This document shows, one piece after another, positions 25,493-37,003 of a stretch of DNA of 64,000 bases. The notes under the pieces are model-generated. The model was not told the DNA's origin. It made no database searches and worked only from the letters and a program-made list of their open reading frames with translations. The first letter of the stretch is position 1; every line of letters starts with the position of its first letter. Made by a program: the position numbers and the translations under genes. Origin of the DNA: Lentimicrobium sp. (GTDB lineage Bacteria > Bacteroidota > Bacteroidia > Bacteroidales > Lentimicrobiaceae); assembly GCA_023957275.1 (NCBI GenBank), contig JAMLHF010000011.1, forward strand, positions 1-64,000, written 5' to 3'.

Positions 25493-27874
25493 CTATTCCG
25501 CTGCATTCCTGGCCTTGACAGCCCTTTTCCAGATGCCCACCGTGATTCCGGCAAACATAATGACAGCGCCAGTCCAAAGAATGAATATCCAGGGAAAATG
25601 CAGAATCTTCACAACCACAAACTCGGGCTTCTTCTCAAATATCCCCACATTGATGGTCCTTGCCATTTCCGAAACCTTATCGAATCTCAGTTTTATTCCG
25701 GAACCCGGAATCTCAACAACCCCGCTCTCAGCAGTATTGCCATCCACTGTATAGACGAGCGGGTAGGTCTGTTCCCTGTCCAGGCTGTCTTTTGCCTTCA
25801 GCAGGGCCATGATTGAAATCTGCTCGGCATCCGTACTCATATTACTGATATACAAGGAGTCGAATATCACAGGAACCCTCCCCGCCTCCAGCGTGTCGCC
25901 AAGGGTAAAATCAACACTACCCGAATAAACATAACCATCCGGCATGCGCTTGGCCCTGTCTTCAGCAAATGTTATATACATGTATATATCACCACTCAGC
26001 ATATTCCGCGTATCGGGATTATGCACATTGCCCATCATTTCATTATACTTAACGGAGGGGTGCAGGGAAAACCTGTGATACAACTCACCATCCTTTCCTT
26101 CTTCGAGAAAATCAATCCGGTAAAAAGTTTCATCCCGTTTTTCCTCAATTCCTGAATAGCTGACCTGGTATCTGCCCAGCGATTTCTGCTCACCTTTGAA
26201 CAGCATCATATTATCACCTCCTCCTGGCATCCCCGGAACTCCTCCGCTTGAAAGGGTTTCCGTATTGGAAAATGCAATCAGCACACCCAGCAGAAAAACC
26301 CCGAATCCAACATGGGTGATGCCTGCTGCCGAATTGCCTCTTCCGGAAGCAAACCTGAAGAGGTAAGCAACGGAAGTAAGGATGGTAAATACAATGCAGA
26401 AAAGAAACACCCCATGCACCACACTCATATCATTGTCTGCAATAAAGCCCCAGATGGCGACAATCAGCGCAAGTACAAACGGATAAATAATATTACGCAG
26501 GAACGATTTAATGTCATTTTTCCCATAGCTCAGATATTGCCCGATACTCAGGAGGAGTGTCATCATAATGGCAAAAGGCAGTTGCCAGGTGTTGTAAAAA
26601 CTGACCACGTCGGAGGGCGGAGCCATGTTCGTCCCGATAACCTTATTGATTACCGGAACCGAGGTAGTACTGATCACCTGAAATGCCGCCAGCAACATTA
26701 CTATTGCCCCATACATCATCAGGAATTCCCTGGTAAACAGTTCAGGTAAATCATTCGCCCTGATATTTTTACGGTTCCGGATTAATTGCCACAGGGGCAA
26801 CAATATGAAAATAACCGTAAACAGGATCAGTTGCACACTCCGGCCGTCGTCGCCGAAAGCGTGAACTGATGTTTCGCCAAGCACGCCCGACCGGGTCAGG
26901 TAACTGGCGTAAACTACCATAATAAAACCGAGGAAAGTAAAAATATAAGTACCATAATAATACTTGTCCCGCTTATAGGATAGCAGCATATAATGCAATG
27001 CGGCAACCAGGACCATCCAGGGCACCAGTGAGGCATTTTCCACCGGGTCCCAGGCCCAGAATCCACCGAAGGTCAGCGACTGATATGCCCACGCTCCGCC
27101 GAGCAAGAGGCCGGTACCGAGCAAGCCAACGGACAGAAGCATCCACGGCAATACCGGTTTCAGCCAGTAGCGCTTATCCCCCTGAACCAGGGAAGCGAAA
27201 GCAAAAGCATAGGGGAAAATCGCGGTGGCATATCCCATAAAAAGCATGGGAGGATGAATAACCATCCAGGGATTTTCGAGCAGGGGGTTCAGGCCATTCC
27301 CATCTCTGATAAAACTCAGATAATCCGGATTTTTAAAAAAATCATTACTCATATTCTCAGGCACTTCCCTCAAAAGGAGAAAAGGATCACTCCCTATGGA
27401 AATTCCGAAGAAATTCAGGCCCAGCACCATGGTCACCAGAATCAGCTGGGCAAGCACGACAACCGACATAACCCCGCTTTCCAGTTTACGGGCCGTGAGC
27501 ATAGCCCCGATTCCATAAAGCCCGATAAACAATGCCCATAGCAGGAAGCTGCCCTCCTGTCCGGCCCAGAAGCTGGAAATTATATACTTGCCGGGCATCA
27601 GCGAAGAGGAATGCTTGAAGGCATAGGCATATTCAAAATAGTGATTGACAATGATGTAAAACAACGCAGCACTTACGCCGACTATTGAGAAAGTCTGTAT
27701 CAGGTAAAACAGCCTGCCAAAGTTGCGCTGCTTCAGATCAGCCAGTGAGCCTGATTTAAGAGACCGGAAATAAAAGAACAGTGAAAAAATACCGGCAATG
27801 AGCGAAAGATAGATCAAACCCCTGCCGATAATGGCTGGCGCAAGGTGTTCGCCAATATATGCAATTTCATTCAT
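25493..27874 (-). CDS. ccmF: CcmF-type cytochrome c haem lyase subunit
   Basis: A 793-residue multi-pass membrane protein of the haem-handling family. The key WWD-type motif is GGFWAWDPVENASLVPW (about residues 270-287), the CcmF form, with His residues in flanking helices (VIHPPMLF, GETSVHAFG) that would ligate haem. Its role is attachment of haem to apocytochrome c on the periplasmic side. A soluble loop near the C-terminus (about 590-740) precedes the last helix. No other ccm gene is in view. It opens an apparent five-gene operon ending with maf. Confidence 0.88.
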   Translation of the reverse strand: MNEIAYIGEHLAPAIIGRGLIYLSLIAGIFSLFFYFRSLKSGSLADLKQRNFGRLFYLIQTFSIVGVSAALFYIIVNHYFEYAYAFKHSSSLMPGKYIISSFWAGQEGSFLLWALFIGLYGIGAMLTARKLESGVMSVVVLAQLILVTMVLGLNFFGISIGSDPFLLLREVPENMSNDFFKNPDYLSFIRDGNGLNPLLENPWMVIHPPMLFMGYATAIFPYAFAFASLVQGDKRYWLKPVLPWMLLSVGLLGTGLLLGGAWAYQSLTFGGFWAWDPVENASLVPWMVLVAALHYMLLSYKRDKYYYGTYIFTFLGFIMVVYASYLTRSGVLGETSVHAFGDDGRSVQLILFTVIFILLPLWQLIRNRKNIRANDLPELFTREFLMMYGAIVMLLAAFQVISTTSVPVINKVIGTNMAPPSDVVSFYNTWQLPFAIMMTLLLSIGQYLSYGKNDIKSFLRNIIYPFVLALIVAIWGFIADNDMSVVHGVFLFCIVFTILTSVAYLFRFASGRGNSAAGITHVGFGVFLLGVLIAFSNTETLSSGGVPGMPGGGDNMMLFKGEQKSLGRYQVSYSGIEEKRDETFYRIDFLEEGKDGELYHRFSLHPSVKYNEMMGNVHNPDTRNMLSGDIYMYITFAEDRAKRMPDGYVYSGSVDFTLGDTLEAGRVPVIFDSLYISNMSTDAEQISIMALLKAKDSLDREQTYPLVYTVDGNTAESGVVEIPGSGIKLRFDKVSEMARTINVGIFEKKPEFVVVKILHFPWIFILWTGAVIMFAGITVGIWKRAVKARNAAE

Positions 27875-27971
27875 AAGTAGATATTTATCAATGATTAAGC
27901 AAAAAAAGCAGCGGTCTTTCCGCTGTCAAAAGAAAACATGTAAAATGAAGCACTAAAATACAATACTTTCC

Positions 27972-28002
27972 TTTGTTTTTCAGAAAGAAAAAATCATCTT
28001 TG
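27972..28002 (+). promoter_or_regulatory. Promoter of the GNAT-like gene
   Basis: TTTG at 27972-27975, 19 bases, then CATCTTTG at 27995-28002, one mismatch from TAnnTTTG. A 26-codon mini-frame starting at 28009 overlaps the start of the main gene. Confidence 0.5.
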
Positions 28003-28064
28003 TACAGTATGATTGATTTCAAGTTTCAGGTCTCTATTATCAGTCACATGCTCAGGCAACGTAT

Positions 28065-29192
28065 ATGCAAACTGAAGTCAGGATTGTAAACAGCAGAAGA
28101 CTACTGTCTGTTTTTATAAATCTTCCTGCCCGCATACATAAAGGGCACAAAAACTGGTTACCACCCATCTATCATGATGAATGGCTTTTTTTCGATCCCC
28201 GCCGGAACAAGGCCTTCAACTATTGCGACACCATACTGGCACTCGCTTTCAGCCAGGGCGTTGCCGTGGGGCGCATCATGGGCATCATTCATCATCCTTA
28301 TAATGAACTCAAAGGGGAAAAATCGGCCCGCTTCAGCCATTTTGATTGCACTGACAATCCTGATGCAGTTTCAGCCCTGCTGAAATTCATTGAAAACTGG
28401 GCAAAAGAAAAAGGGATGAATCAGGTGACAGGCCCCTACGGATTTTCAGACAAAGATCCGCAAGGCTTCCTGTTTGAAGGATATGATGATATCCCCTTGA
28501 TTGACACCTCATGCAACCTTCCCTACATGGTTGATTATACCTTGAATAATGGCTATTCGAAACTGGTAGACTGTCTTACCTACCGGTTCGACATCGATTT
28601 TATGATGCCAGACATCTATCAGCGCGTTCAACAACGCCTGATGAACACACACAGGTACACCATTCTTGAGTTTAAGAATAAGCGCGCGCTTAAACCTCAC
28701 ATCGTACCGGTACTCAGGCTGGTAAACGAAACCTACCGCAACCTTTACGGGTTTTATCCCATGGAAGAAACCGAAATGCATGACCTTGCCAGAAGGTATA
28801 TGCCGGTGCTTGATCCGCGATTTGTAAAAATCATTATGCTGGATCAGGAACTGGTTGGATTTGTGGTGGGGCTGTCAAATATGTCAGAAGGAATCATGCG
28901 TGCCAAAGGAAAACTATTCCCGTTTGGCTGGTACTTCATTTTACAATCCCTGAATAATTCAACACAGCTTGATCTGATGCTGGGGGCAGTCAAACCGGGG
29001 CACCAGGGGCTGGGACTGGAAATCAGCATGGGATTGCGTTTGCTGGAATCAGCCAGGAAAGCAGGAATCAGGACCATAGAGACCCACCTGATATTGGAAT
29101 CGAATCAGCGCATGCGGGCGGTGATTGAACGCATCAATGCCCCGGTTGTAAAACGATTCAGGGTATTCACAAAAAAAATCCCCGGAAATTGA
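28065..29192 (+). CDS. GNAT-fold N-acyltransferase-like protein
   Basis: A 375-residue soluble protein. It resembles a family of long GNAT-like proteins found in Bacteroidota and other Gram-negatives, often left as hypothetical. The C-terminal half (about 190-370) has the look of an acyltransferase fold (VKIIMLDQELVGFVVGLSN, and GHQGLGLEISMGLRLLE as a possible acyl-CoA loop). The N-terminal half (ARIHKGHKNWLPP, GPYGFSDKDPQGFLFEG) is characteristic but of unknown role. The acceptor is unknown. Its last codons overlap the eno terminator from the other strand. Confidence 0.6.
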   Translation: MQTEVRIVNSRRLLSVFINLPARIHKGHKNWLPPIYHDEWLFFDPRRNKAFNYCDTILALAFSQGVAVGRIMGIIHHPYNELKGEKSARFSHFDCTDNPDAVSALLKFIENWAKEKGMNQVTGPYGFSDKDPQGFLFEGYDDIPLIDTSCNLPYMVDYTLNNGYSKLVDCLTYRFDIDFMMPDIYQRVQQRLMNTHRYTILEFKNKRALKPHIVPVLRLVNETYRNLYGFYPMEETEMHDLARRYMPVLDPRFVKIIMLDQELVGFVVGLSNMSEGIMRAKGKLFPFGWYFILQSLNNSTQLDLMLGAVKPGHQGLGLEISMGLRLLESARKAGIRTIETHLILESNQRMRAVIERINAPVVKRFRVFTKKIPGN

Positions 29193-29204
29193 ATATTCCC
29201 GGGG
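29171..29204 (-). terminator. Intrinsic terminator of eno
   Basis: CCCCGG at 29180-29185 pairs with CCGGGG at 29199-29204, with extra A-T pairs inside. On the minus strand it is followed by eight T. It starts 23 bases past the eno stop and lies over the final codons of the convergent GNAT-like gene. There is no U tract on the plus side. Confidence 0.8.
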
Positions 29205-29226
29205 TAAATATTATAATAATAAACCG

Positions 29227-30634
<1,408 letters not shown>

Positions 30635-30653
30635 CCATAAAAACAGTAAAACG

Positions 30654-31190
30654 CTATTCTTTGTTTTCAGTATTTTCGGCAGCCGGTTCTTCAGAAACAT
30701 TTTCCGCTTCAGGAGCCGCTTCGGCTTTAGCTACCGGCTTTTCCTGTTTGGCCACAGGGGCTTTCTCTTTAGTGCCACGGCTGCGGCGGGTAGTTTTAGC
30801 TTTGGGAGCTTCCTTTGAAGCCAGCATATTTTCGTTGAAATCCACCAGTTCCATCATGCACATCTCAGCATTGTCACCAAGGCGGTTTCCTGTTTTCAGA
30901 ATCCTTGTATAGCCTCCGGGGCGATTGGCGACTTTCACCGATACTTCCCTGAACAGCGCGACAACAGCCTCTTTATTCTGAAGATAGCTGAAAACCATCC
31001 TGCGTGAATGTGTAGAATCTTCTTTGGAACGGGTAATCAACGGCTCTACATAACCCCTCAACGCCTTGGCTTTGGCAAGCGTGGTGTTGATGCGTTTATG
31101 AAGGATAAGCGAAGATGCCATGTTCGAAAGCATTGCCTTGCGATGGGCACTTGTCCTCCCCAGATGATTGACTTTCTTTCCGTGTCTCAT
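30654..31190 (-). CDS. rplQ: 50S ribosomal protein L17
   Basis: A 178-residue protein. The first 120 residues are the usual L17 ([37 protein letters not shown]). About 55 further residues form a disordered Ala/Glu/Lys/Pro-rich tail, as often found in Bacteroidota. It is the last gene of the cluster, 5 bases after rpoA. Confidence 0.97.
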   Translation of the reverse strand: MRHGKKVNHLGRTSAHRKAMLSNMASSLILHKRINTTLAKAKALRGYVEPLITRSKEDSTHSRRMVFSYLQNKEAVVALFREVSVKVANRPGGYTRILKTGNRLGDNAEMCMMELVDFNENMLASKEAPKAKTTRRSRGTKEKAPVAKQEKPVAKAEAAPEAENVSEEPAAENTENKE

Positions 31191-31195
31191 TTCAA

Positions 31196-32188
31196 TTAAT
31201 CCTTATCAAGTTTATATTTTGCAATATTCATTCCGAATTCCAGGTTTTTCGACTTCACAAGCTCTTCAAGCTCCGTAAGCGACTTCTTGCCGAAATTGCG
31301 GAATTTTAAAAGGTCATTCTTGTTGTATGATACAAGTTCGCCAAGGGTCTCAACATCAGCTGCCTTCAGGCAGTTAAGCGCCCTTACCGAAAGGTCCATA
31401 TCAACAAGTTTGGTCTTCAGCAGCTGGCGAATGTGCAGTGAAGTTTCATCAAATTCTTCAGCCACAGCCTTTTCTTCAGTATCAATGGTAATTTTCTCAT
31501 CCGAAAAGAGCATAAAGTGGTGAATCAGTATCCTGGCGGATTCCTTAAGTGCCTCTTTAGGATGAATTGACCCATCGGTGATCAGTTCCAAAATGAGTTT
31601 CTCATAGTCGGTTTTCTGCTCCACACGGAAGTTCTCGATGGTATATTTCACATTTTTAACGGGTGTGTGAATCGAGTCAATCGCGATGGTACCGATAGGG
31701 GCACCAGCCTGTTTGTTCTCCTCAGCGGGCACATATCCGCGGCCTTTGTCAATAGTCAGGTCGATGATAAGTTTTACCGAAGGTTCCATATGGCAGATTT
31801 CCACTTCTGGATTCAATACCTGAAATACCGAGAGGAACTTGTTGATGTCGCCGGCCATAAATGTATCCTGACCTGAAATAACCAGGCGGATCTTTTCACT
31901 TGTTTCAGAATCAAGCAACCGTTTGAACCGGATTTTCTTCAGATTGAGGATAATGTCGGTAACATCTTCCACAACGCCTTTGATCGAGGAGAATTCCATA
32001 TCAACTCCTTCAATCCGCACGGAGGTGATCGCGTATCCTTCCAATGAGGAAAGCAGTATCCTTCTTAGTGCATTGCCGATGGTAATTCCGAATCCTGGTT
32101 CAAGAGGCCTGAACTCAAAAACGCCTTTTGAATCATCGGCTTCGACCATGATAACCTTTTCAGGCTTTTGAAATGCTAATATTGCCAT
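31196..32188 (-). CDS. rpoA: RNA polymerase alpha subunit
   Basis: A 330-residue alpha subunit. The N-terminal assembly domain ([20 protein letters not shown], about 30-50) is followed by the C-terminal domain (about 245-315; [35 protein letters not shown]). That domain contacts upstream DNA and activators. The ATG at 32188 is used; a longer frame from a GTG would overlap rpsD and adds 34 unrelated residues. Confidence 0.97.
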   Translation of the reverse strand: MAILAFQKPEKVIMVEADDSKGVFEFRPLEPGFGITIGNALRRILLSSLEGYAITSVRIEGVDMEFSSIKGVVEDVTDIILNLKKIRFKRLLDSETSEKIRLVISGQDTFMAGDINKFLSVFQVLNPEVEICHMEPSVKLIIDLTIDKGRGYVPAEENKQAGAPIGTIAIDSIHTPVKNVKYTIENFRVEQKTDYEKLILELITDGSIHPKEALKESARILIHHFMLFSDEKITIDTEEKAVAEEFDETSLHIRQLLKTKLVDMDLSVRALNCLKAADVETLGELVSYNKNDLLKFRNFGKKSLTELEELVKSKNLEFGMNIAKYKLDKD

Positions 32189-32231
32189 ATTCTCTTCCTC
32201 TTGTGTAATGAATTTATAAACCGTAAAATCG

Positions 32232-32837
32232 TTATTTGGAGTACAACTCAACGATGAGCTGTTCCTTAATGTTTTCGGGAATATCTTCACGAGCCGGAAG
32301 GCTGGCTAATTTTCCTGTCAAAAGCGTGCTGTCCCATTCCAACCAGGGGTAAGTATTCCGTTTTGAAGCCAGGGCATTCTGGATCACTTCCAGAGATTTG
32401 GATTTTTCCCGGACTGCAATAACATCACCCAACTTCAGTTCATAAGAAGGTACATTCACTACGGAACCGTTTACCATAATGTGACGGTGGGTTACTAACT
32501 GGCGCGCGGCACTGCGTGTAGGAGCGATACCCAGACGATAAACCACATTGTCAAGACGCGATTCAATCAGCTGAAGCAGCACCTCACCGGTAATGCCTTT
32601 TTTGCGGCTTGCCTTATGGAAAGTATTCTTGAACTGTTTCTCGAGAATTCCGTATGTATATTTGGCTTTCTGCTTCTCCTGAAGCTGTGTTCCGTATTCA
32701 GAAAGTTTTTTACGCCTCTTCGAATTTCCGTGCATACCCGGGGCATAGTTTTTCTTCTCGAAATACTTGTCCGGCCCGTAGATCGGATCTTTGAATTTTC
32801 GTGCAATTTTGGTTCTTGGACCTGTATACCTGGCCAT
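32232..32837 (-). CDS. rpsD: 30S ribosomal protein S4
   Basis: A 201-residue primary 16S-rRNA-binding protein. Seen: [15 protein letters not shown] at the start and the S4 RNA-binding domain ([34 protein letters not shown]). The zinc-binding Cys residues of some S4 forms are absent. S4 is the translational repressor of the alpha operon in E. coli; I see no matching pseudoknot here. Confidence 0.97.
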   Translation of the reverse strand: MARYTGPRTKIARKFKDPIYGPDKYFEKKNYAPGMHGNSKRRKKLSEYGTQLQEKQKAKYTYGILEKQFKNTFHKASRKKGITGEVLLQLIESRLDNVVYRLGIAPTRSAARQLVTHRHIMVNGSVVNVPSYELKLGDVIAVREKSKSLEVIQNALASKRNTYPWLEWDSTLLTGKLASLPAREDIPENIKEQLIVELYSK

Positions 32838-32938
32838 AATTACTTGTTATTTGATGTCAATTTGTTTTCAGTGATCACTCCGGTAGCCGCATTACAAACC
32901 ATCCTGAAGGGCAAGACAAGTACCGGAATAAAAAATTA

Positions 32939-33328
32939 TTAAACCCTTCTCCTTTTCGGAGGACGACAACCGTTGTGCGGCAGCGGGGTCACATCCATGA
33001 TCTCCATAACCTCGATGCCTGAAGAATGAATGGTACGGATTGCGGATTCCCTTCCCGAACCAGGTCCTTTCACAAACACCTTTACTTTACGAAGGCCCAT
33101 ATCGTATGCAACTTTCGAGCACTCGGTAGCAGCCATCTGTGCAGCGTAAGGGGTATTTTTCTTCGACCCCCTGAAACCCATCTTGCCGGCAGATGCCCAG
33201 CTGATAACCTGACCGGCATTGTTGGTGAGGGAGATTATGATGTTGTTGAAAGATGCACTCACATAGGCTCTTCCAATGGGATCAACCTTTACAACTTTTT
33301 TCTTTGATGTTTTAGCAGTTTTTGCCAT
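32939..33328 (-). CDS. rpsK: 30S ribosomal protein S11
   Basis: A 129-residue S11 of the platform of the small subunit. Seen: a Lys-rich N-terminus, [39 protein letters not shown], and the C-terminal [18 protein letters not shown]. Confidence 0.97.
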   Translation of the reverse strand: MAKTAKTSKKKVVKVDPIGRAYVSASFNNIIISLTNNAGQVISWASAGKMGFRGSKKNTPYAAQMAATECSKVAYDMGLRKVKVFVKGPGSGRESAIRTIHSSGIEVMEIMDVTPLPHNGCRPPKRRRV

Positions 33329-33380
33329 AACAATGTTTTTTCGACAATTCGTTTGGTTTATTATAAGGTCAACTCAATGA

Positions 33381-33761
33381 TTAACCTTTCGTTGCTTTCT
33401 TCTTGTTGGCAACAGTTTTCTTTCTTCCTTTACGGGTACGCGCATTGTTCTTGGTACTCTGTCCGCGAAGCGGAAGACCCAGACGATGCCTTACCCCACG
33501 GTAACAGCCAATATCCATCAATCGCTTGATGTTGGTCTGCACTTCTGACCTCAATGCGCCTTCCACCTTGTACTGATCACTGATGATGGTACGAATGGCA
33601 TTCTGCTCATCGTCATTCCAGTCCTGAACCTTCTTGTTCAGATCAACTCCGGCTGCCTGCAGAATCTTCTGAGCGGTGCTGCGGCCGATTCCGTAAATAT
33701 AGGTAAGACCAATCTCACCTCTTTTGTTTTTGGGTATATCAATACCAGCAATACGTGCCAT
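33381..33761 (-). CDS. rpsM: 30S ribosomal protein S13
   Basis: A 126-residue S13 of the small-subunit head, contacting tRNA and L5. Seen: [32 protein letters not shown], and the basic tail [19 protein letters not shown]. Confidence 0.97.
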   Translation of the reverse strand: MARIAGIDIPKNKRGEIGLTYIYGIGRSTAQKILQAAGVDLNKKVQDWNDDEQNAIRTIISDQYKVEGALRSEVQTNIKRLMDIGCYRGVRHRLGLPLRGQSTKNNARTRKGRKKTVANKKKATKG

Positions 33762-33787
33762 ATATTGTTTTGTTGTTTGTTAAACGC

Positions 33788-33904
33788 TTAACCTTGTCTT
33801 TGTTTGTACTTGGGGTTCTTTTTGTTGATGATGTACAACCGCCCTTTCCTTCTGACAATTTTACAGTCAGGTGTTCTTTTCTTGACTGATGCTCTTACTT
33901 TCAT
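33788..33904 (-). CDS. rpmJ: 50S ribosomal protein L36 (zinc-free form)
   Basis: A 38-codon gene between infA and rpsM, read directly from the sequence: starts [20 protein letters not shown] and ends PKYKQRQG. Only one of the four zinc ligands (Cys14) is left, so this is the C-minus form usual in Bacteroidota. That form does not need zinc. Confidence 0.93.
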   Translation of the reverse strand: MKVRASVKKRTPDCKIVRRKGRLYIINKKNPKYKQRQG

Positions 33905-33921
33905 TTTACAAGATGGTTTGT

Positions 33922-34140
33922 TTATTTGTATCTGAAAATTATTCTTCCCTTGGTCAGGTCATAGGGCGACATTTCAAGTTTCACCTTATCACCAGGCAAA
34001 ATCTTGATGTAGTGCATCCTCATCTTTCCCGAAATATGGGCTGTAATGATGTGCCCGTTCTCAAGCTCAACACGAAACATCGCGTTTCCCAGCGATTCAG
34101 TAACCGTTCCGTCCTGTTCTATCGAAATCTGTTTTGCCAT
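33922..34140 (-). CDS. infA: Translation initiation factor IF-1
   Basis: A 72-residue S1-like OB-fold protein that blocks the ribosomal A site during initiation. Seen: [40 protein letters not shown], and [12 protein letters not shown] at the end. It lies 11 bases after map. Confidence 0.97.
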   Translation of the reverse strand: MAKQISIEQDGTVTESLGNAMFRVELENGHIITAHISGKMRMHYIKILPGDKVKLEMSPYDLTKGRIIFRYK

Positions 34141-34151
34141 GTAATTTCAAG

Positions 34152-34931
34152 TTATTTTTTTGACTCAAGTACTTTTTCAATTTCATCAAAAGACGATAAA
34201 ATGTCAGTGCCCCCCTCTCTGATGGCAATCGCATGCTCATAGTGCGCCGATGGCTTACGGTCAGCAGTCCTGATTGTCCAGCCATCTTTGTCCTGCGATA
34301 CCTGCCGGCGTCCAAGGTTAATCATGGGCTCAATGCAGATCACCAGTCCCGGTTGAAGCATGGTTCCAACGCCACGCTTGCCGAAATTCGGCACTTCCGG
34401 TTTTTCGTGCAGATGCCTGCCAAGTCCGTGTCCAACCAGGTCACGTACCACTGAATAGCCGAATTGTTCCACATAAGTTTGAATTTCAAAACCTATATCT
34501 CCGGTCCGTTTGCCTGCTTTTGCGGCTTCAATTCCCAGATAAAGCGATCTTTTGGTTCGCTCCATCAGCAGCTGTACTTCTTCAGTAACATCACCGACGG
34601 CAAAGGAATATGCGGAATCGCCGTAAAATCCGTTTAATATCACACCACAGTCAACCGAAACAAGATCTCCATCCTTCAGCACCTGGTTTCCCGGAATTCC
34701 ATGCACGACAACATCGTTGACCGAAACACACAAAGTACCCGGGAACCCTCCGTAACCTTTAAATCCGGGCACTGCCCCATGATCACGGATAAATGTTTCT
34801 GCCACCTTATCAAGCGAAGCGGTTGTAACGCCCGGATTGATGTGCCTGGCAACTTCAGCAAGGGTTTTACCAACAAGTAAAGAACTTAATCTTAATAATT
34901 CAATTTCTTCGTTAGTCTTGTAATAAATCAT
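34152..34931 (-). CDS. map: Type I methionine aminopeptidase
   Basis: A 259-residue enzyme that removes the initiator Met from nascent proteins. The five metal ligands can be placed: Asp in SVDCGVILNGFYGDS (two Asp), His in LVGHGLGRHLHEKP, Glu in CIEPMINLG, and Glu in HYEHAIAI. It sits between secY and infA as usual in the phylum. It is the form without an N-terminal zinc extension. Confidence 0.97.
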   Translation of the reverse strand: MIYYKTNEEIELLRLSSLLVGKTLAEVARHINPGVTTASLDKVAETFIRDHGAVPGFKGYGGFPGTLCVSVNDVVVHGIPGNQVLKDGDLVSVDCGVILNGFYGDSAYSFAVGDVTEEVQLLMERTKRSLYLGIEAAKAGKRTGDIGFEIQTYVEQFGYSVVRDLVGHGLGRHLHEKPEVPNFGKRGVGTMLQPGLVICIEPMINLGRRQVSQDKDGWTIRTADRKPSAHYEHAIAIREGGTDILSSFDEIEKVLESKK

Positions 34932-34955
34932 CTGTCAGCACTCAAGTCTGTCAAA

Positions 34956-36314
34956 CTAGCCCATATTGATGGATGAACGGCCTTTGATACGACCTGACTT
35001 TGTCAGACCATCGTAATGCCGCATCAGCAAATGGCTCTCAATTTGCTGCAAAGTATCCAGCACAACACCCACAAGAATCAGCAGTGAGGTTCCGCCATAA
35101 AACTGGGCAAACTGAGCAGTAACACCGATTTTACTGACCAGTGCAGGCATAATGGCTACAAACGCCAGGAAAAGCGATCCCGGCAGCGTAATGCGTGACA
35201 TAATCTGGTCGATAAACTCAGCAGTCTTCTTTCCGGGTTTAACCCCGGGAATAAAACCATTATTCTTTTTCATATCCTCAGCCATCTGGTTCGGATTGAT
35301 CGTAATGGCAGTGTAGAAATATGTAAACACAACGATCAGCAGTGCAAATACAAAGTTGTACCAGAAACCGTTAATATTGGTGAAAGCAGCTGCAAAACCG
35401 GTCAATGTTTCCGATTCGGCAAATCCGGCCAATGTCAGCGGCAGGAACATAATTGCCTGGGCAAAAATAATCGGCATTACACCGGCGGCGTTCACTTTGA
35501 GGGGAATATACTGCCTTACCCCGCCATATTGTTTGTTTCCGACAATGCGTTTCGCATACTGCACAGGAATCTTGCGTGTTCCCTGCACCAGCAGGATACT
35601 GATCAGGATCACGCCGATCAGAACGGCAAGCTCAACAATAAAGATCACCAGTCCGCCCCCTTTCTGCTCCATACGCGAAACCAGTTCACCAAACAGGGAG
35701 AACGGCAGACGGGCGATAATCCCGATCATGATAATAAGTGAAATACCATTCCCGATACCTTTGTCGGTAATTCTTTCACCAAGCCACATCACAAAAAGGG
35801 TGCCGGAGATCAGAATAATTACTGATGAAACCCAGAAGAAAGTGGTGGGTGAAGTAACTGCCGGATCAAAAGGAGTAATTGCCTGGGCGGGAAGTTGCGA
35901 AACAAGGTTTGCAATATAACCCGGAGCCTGGAAACCGGTGATCAGCACAGTGAGATAACGGGTAATCTGATTGATTTTTTTACGTCCGCTTTCTCCTTCC
36001 TTCTGCAATTTCTGGAAATAAGGAATTGCCATACCAAGCAACTGCACCACAATGGATGCGGAGATGTAGGGCATAATTCCAAGCGCGAAAATGGAGGCGT
36101 TTGAAAATGCGCCCCCTGAGAACATATTCAACAATCCGAGCAGTCCGCCGCTGGTCTGATTCTGAAGATTCGCCAGCTGGTTGGGATCAACACCCGGCAG
36201 AACAACATAAGAGCCTAACCTGTAAAGCAAAACGATTCCTATGGTATAACCAATGCGTTTGCGCAGATCCTCGATCTTATAAATGTTCCTGATAGTCTGT
36301 ATGAAACGTTTCAT
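34956..36314 (-). CDS. secY: Protein translocase subunit SecY
   Basis: A 452-residue channel of the Sec translocon with ten membrane helices. Seen: the N-terminal IRNIYKIEDLRKRIGYT, VDPNQLANLQ, PYISASIVVQLL, LGERITDKGIGNGISLII, the cytoplasmic loop GTRKIPVQYAKRI, and NPNQMAEDMKKNNGFIPGVKPG. It inserts membrane proteins and exports proteins with SecE and SecG. It follows rplO by 7 bases. Confidence 0.97.
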   Translation of the reverse strand: MKRFIQTIRNIYKIEDLRKRIGYTIGIVLLYRLGSYVVLPGVDPNQLANLQNQTSGGLLGLLNMFSGGAFSNASIFALGIMPYISASIVVQLLGMAIPYFQKLQKEGESGRKKINQITRYLTVLITGFQAPGYIANLVSQLPAQAITPFDPAVTSPTTFFWVSSVIILISGTLFVMWLGERITDKGIGNGISLIIMIGIIARLPFSLFGELVSRMEQKGGGLVIFIVELAVLIGVILISILLVQGTRKIPVQYAKRIVGNKQYGGVRQYIPLKVNAAGVMPIIFAQAIMFLPLTLAGFAESETLTGFAAAFTNINGFWYNFVFALLIVVFTYFYTAITINPNQMAEDMKKNNGFIPGVKPGKKTAEFIDQIMSRITLPGSLFLAFVAIMPALVSKIGVTAQFAQFYGGTSLLILVGVVLDTLQQIESHLLMRHYDGLTKSGRIKGRSSINMG

Positions 36315-36321
36315 CTACAGT

Positions 36322-36768
36322 TTAGATTTTTATAGCCTGACCACCCTTTGATTCGATTGCTTTTACGGCAGATGCAGAAAAAGCATTGGCTTTAATGTCT
36401 ACTTTAGCCGTGAGTTCACCGCGACCGAGAATTTTGATCCTGTCATTTTTTGCAGCGAGGCCGCTTTCGATAAGCAGATCAATATCTACGGCATCCACAT
36501 TCTTCGCAGAGACCAGTGCCTGAATTACATCAAGGTTTATGCTACGGTACTCAATACGGTTAATATTTCTGAAGCCATATTTGGGAACCCTCCTGTAAAG
36601 AGGCATCTGACCGCCTTCGAAACCGATTTTCCGGCTGTAACCTGAGCGCGATTTTGCTCCTTTATGTCCGCGGGTAGAAGTACCTCCACGGCCAGAACCC
36701 TGACCGCGGCCGATTCTTTTGCTGGCTTTTACAGATCCCTGTGCCGGTTTAAGATTACTCAAATCCAT
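36322..36768 (-). CDS. rplO: 50S ribosomal protein L15
   Basis: A 148-residue L15. The glycine-rich N-terminus (GRGQGSGRGGTSTRGHKGAK) and the signature region (VSAKNVDAVDIDLLIESGLA, IKILGRGELTAKV) are typical. It lies between rpmD and secY. Confidence 0.97.
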   Translation of the reverse strand: MDLSNLKPAQGSVKASKRIGRGQGSGRGGTSTRGHKGAKSRSGYSRKIGFEGGQMPLYRRVPKYGFRNINRIEYRSINLDVIQALVSAKNVDAVDIDLLIESGLAAKNDRIKILGRGELTAKVDIKANAFSASAVKAIESKGGQAIKI

Positions 36769-36795
36769 AATATCTTGTCAATTAGTAGTGTACGA

Positions 36796-36975
36796 TTAGA
36801 TTTCTTCAACTTTCAACAGGTGGTTGATCTTTGCAATCATCCCTTCGATCTGGGGGGTTGCAACCACTTCAACGGGCCTGTTCATCCGCTTAATGCCTAA
36901 AGCCTTAAGGGTAAGTTTCTGACGCTCGGGCTGTTTTATGCCACTCTTTATCTGGGTAACTCTCAGTTTTTTCAT
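36796..36975 (-). CDS. rpmD: 50S ribosomal protein L30
   Basis: A 59-codon gene between rpsE and rplO, read directly from the sequence. It starts MKKLRVTQIKSGIKQPERQK, has TLKALGIKRMNRPVEV, and ends with a TAA at 36796. Motif and position identify L30. Confidence 0.93.
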   Translation of the reverse strand: MKKLRVTQIKSGIKQPERQKLTLKALGIKRMNRPVEVVATPQIEGMIAKINHLLKVEEI

Positions 36976-37003
36976 TTTCTGGTATTGTTATTATTGGTTA
37001 TGC

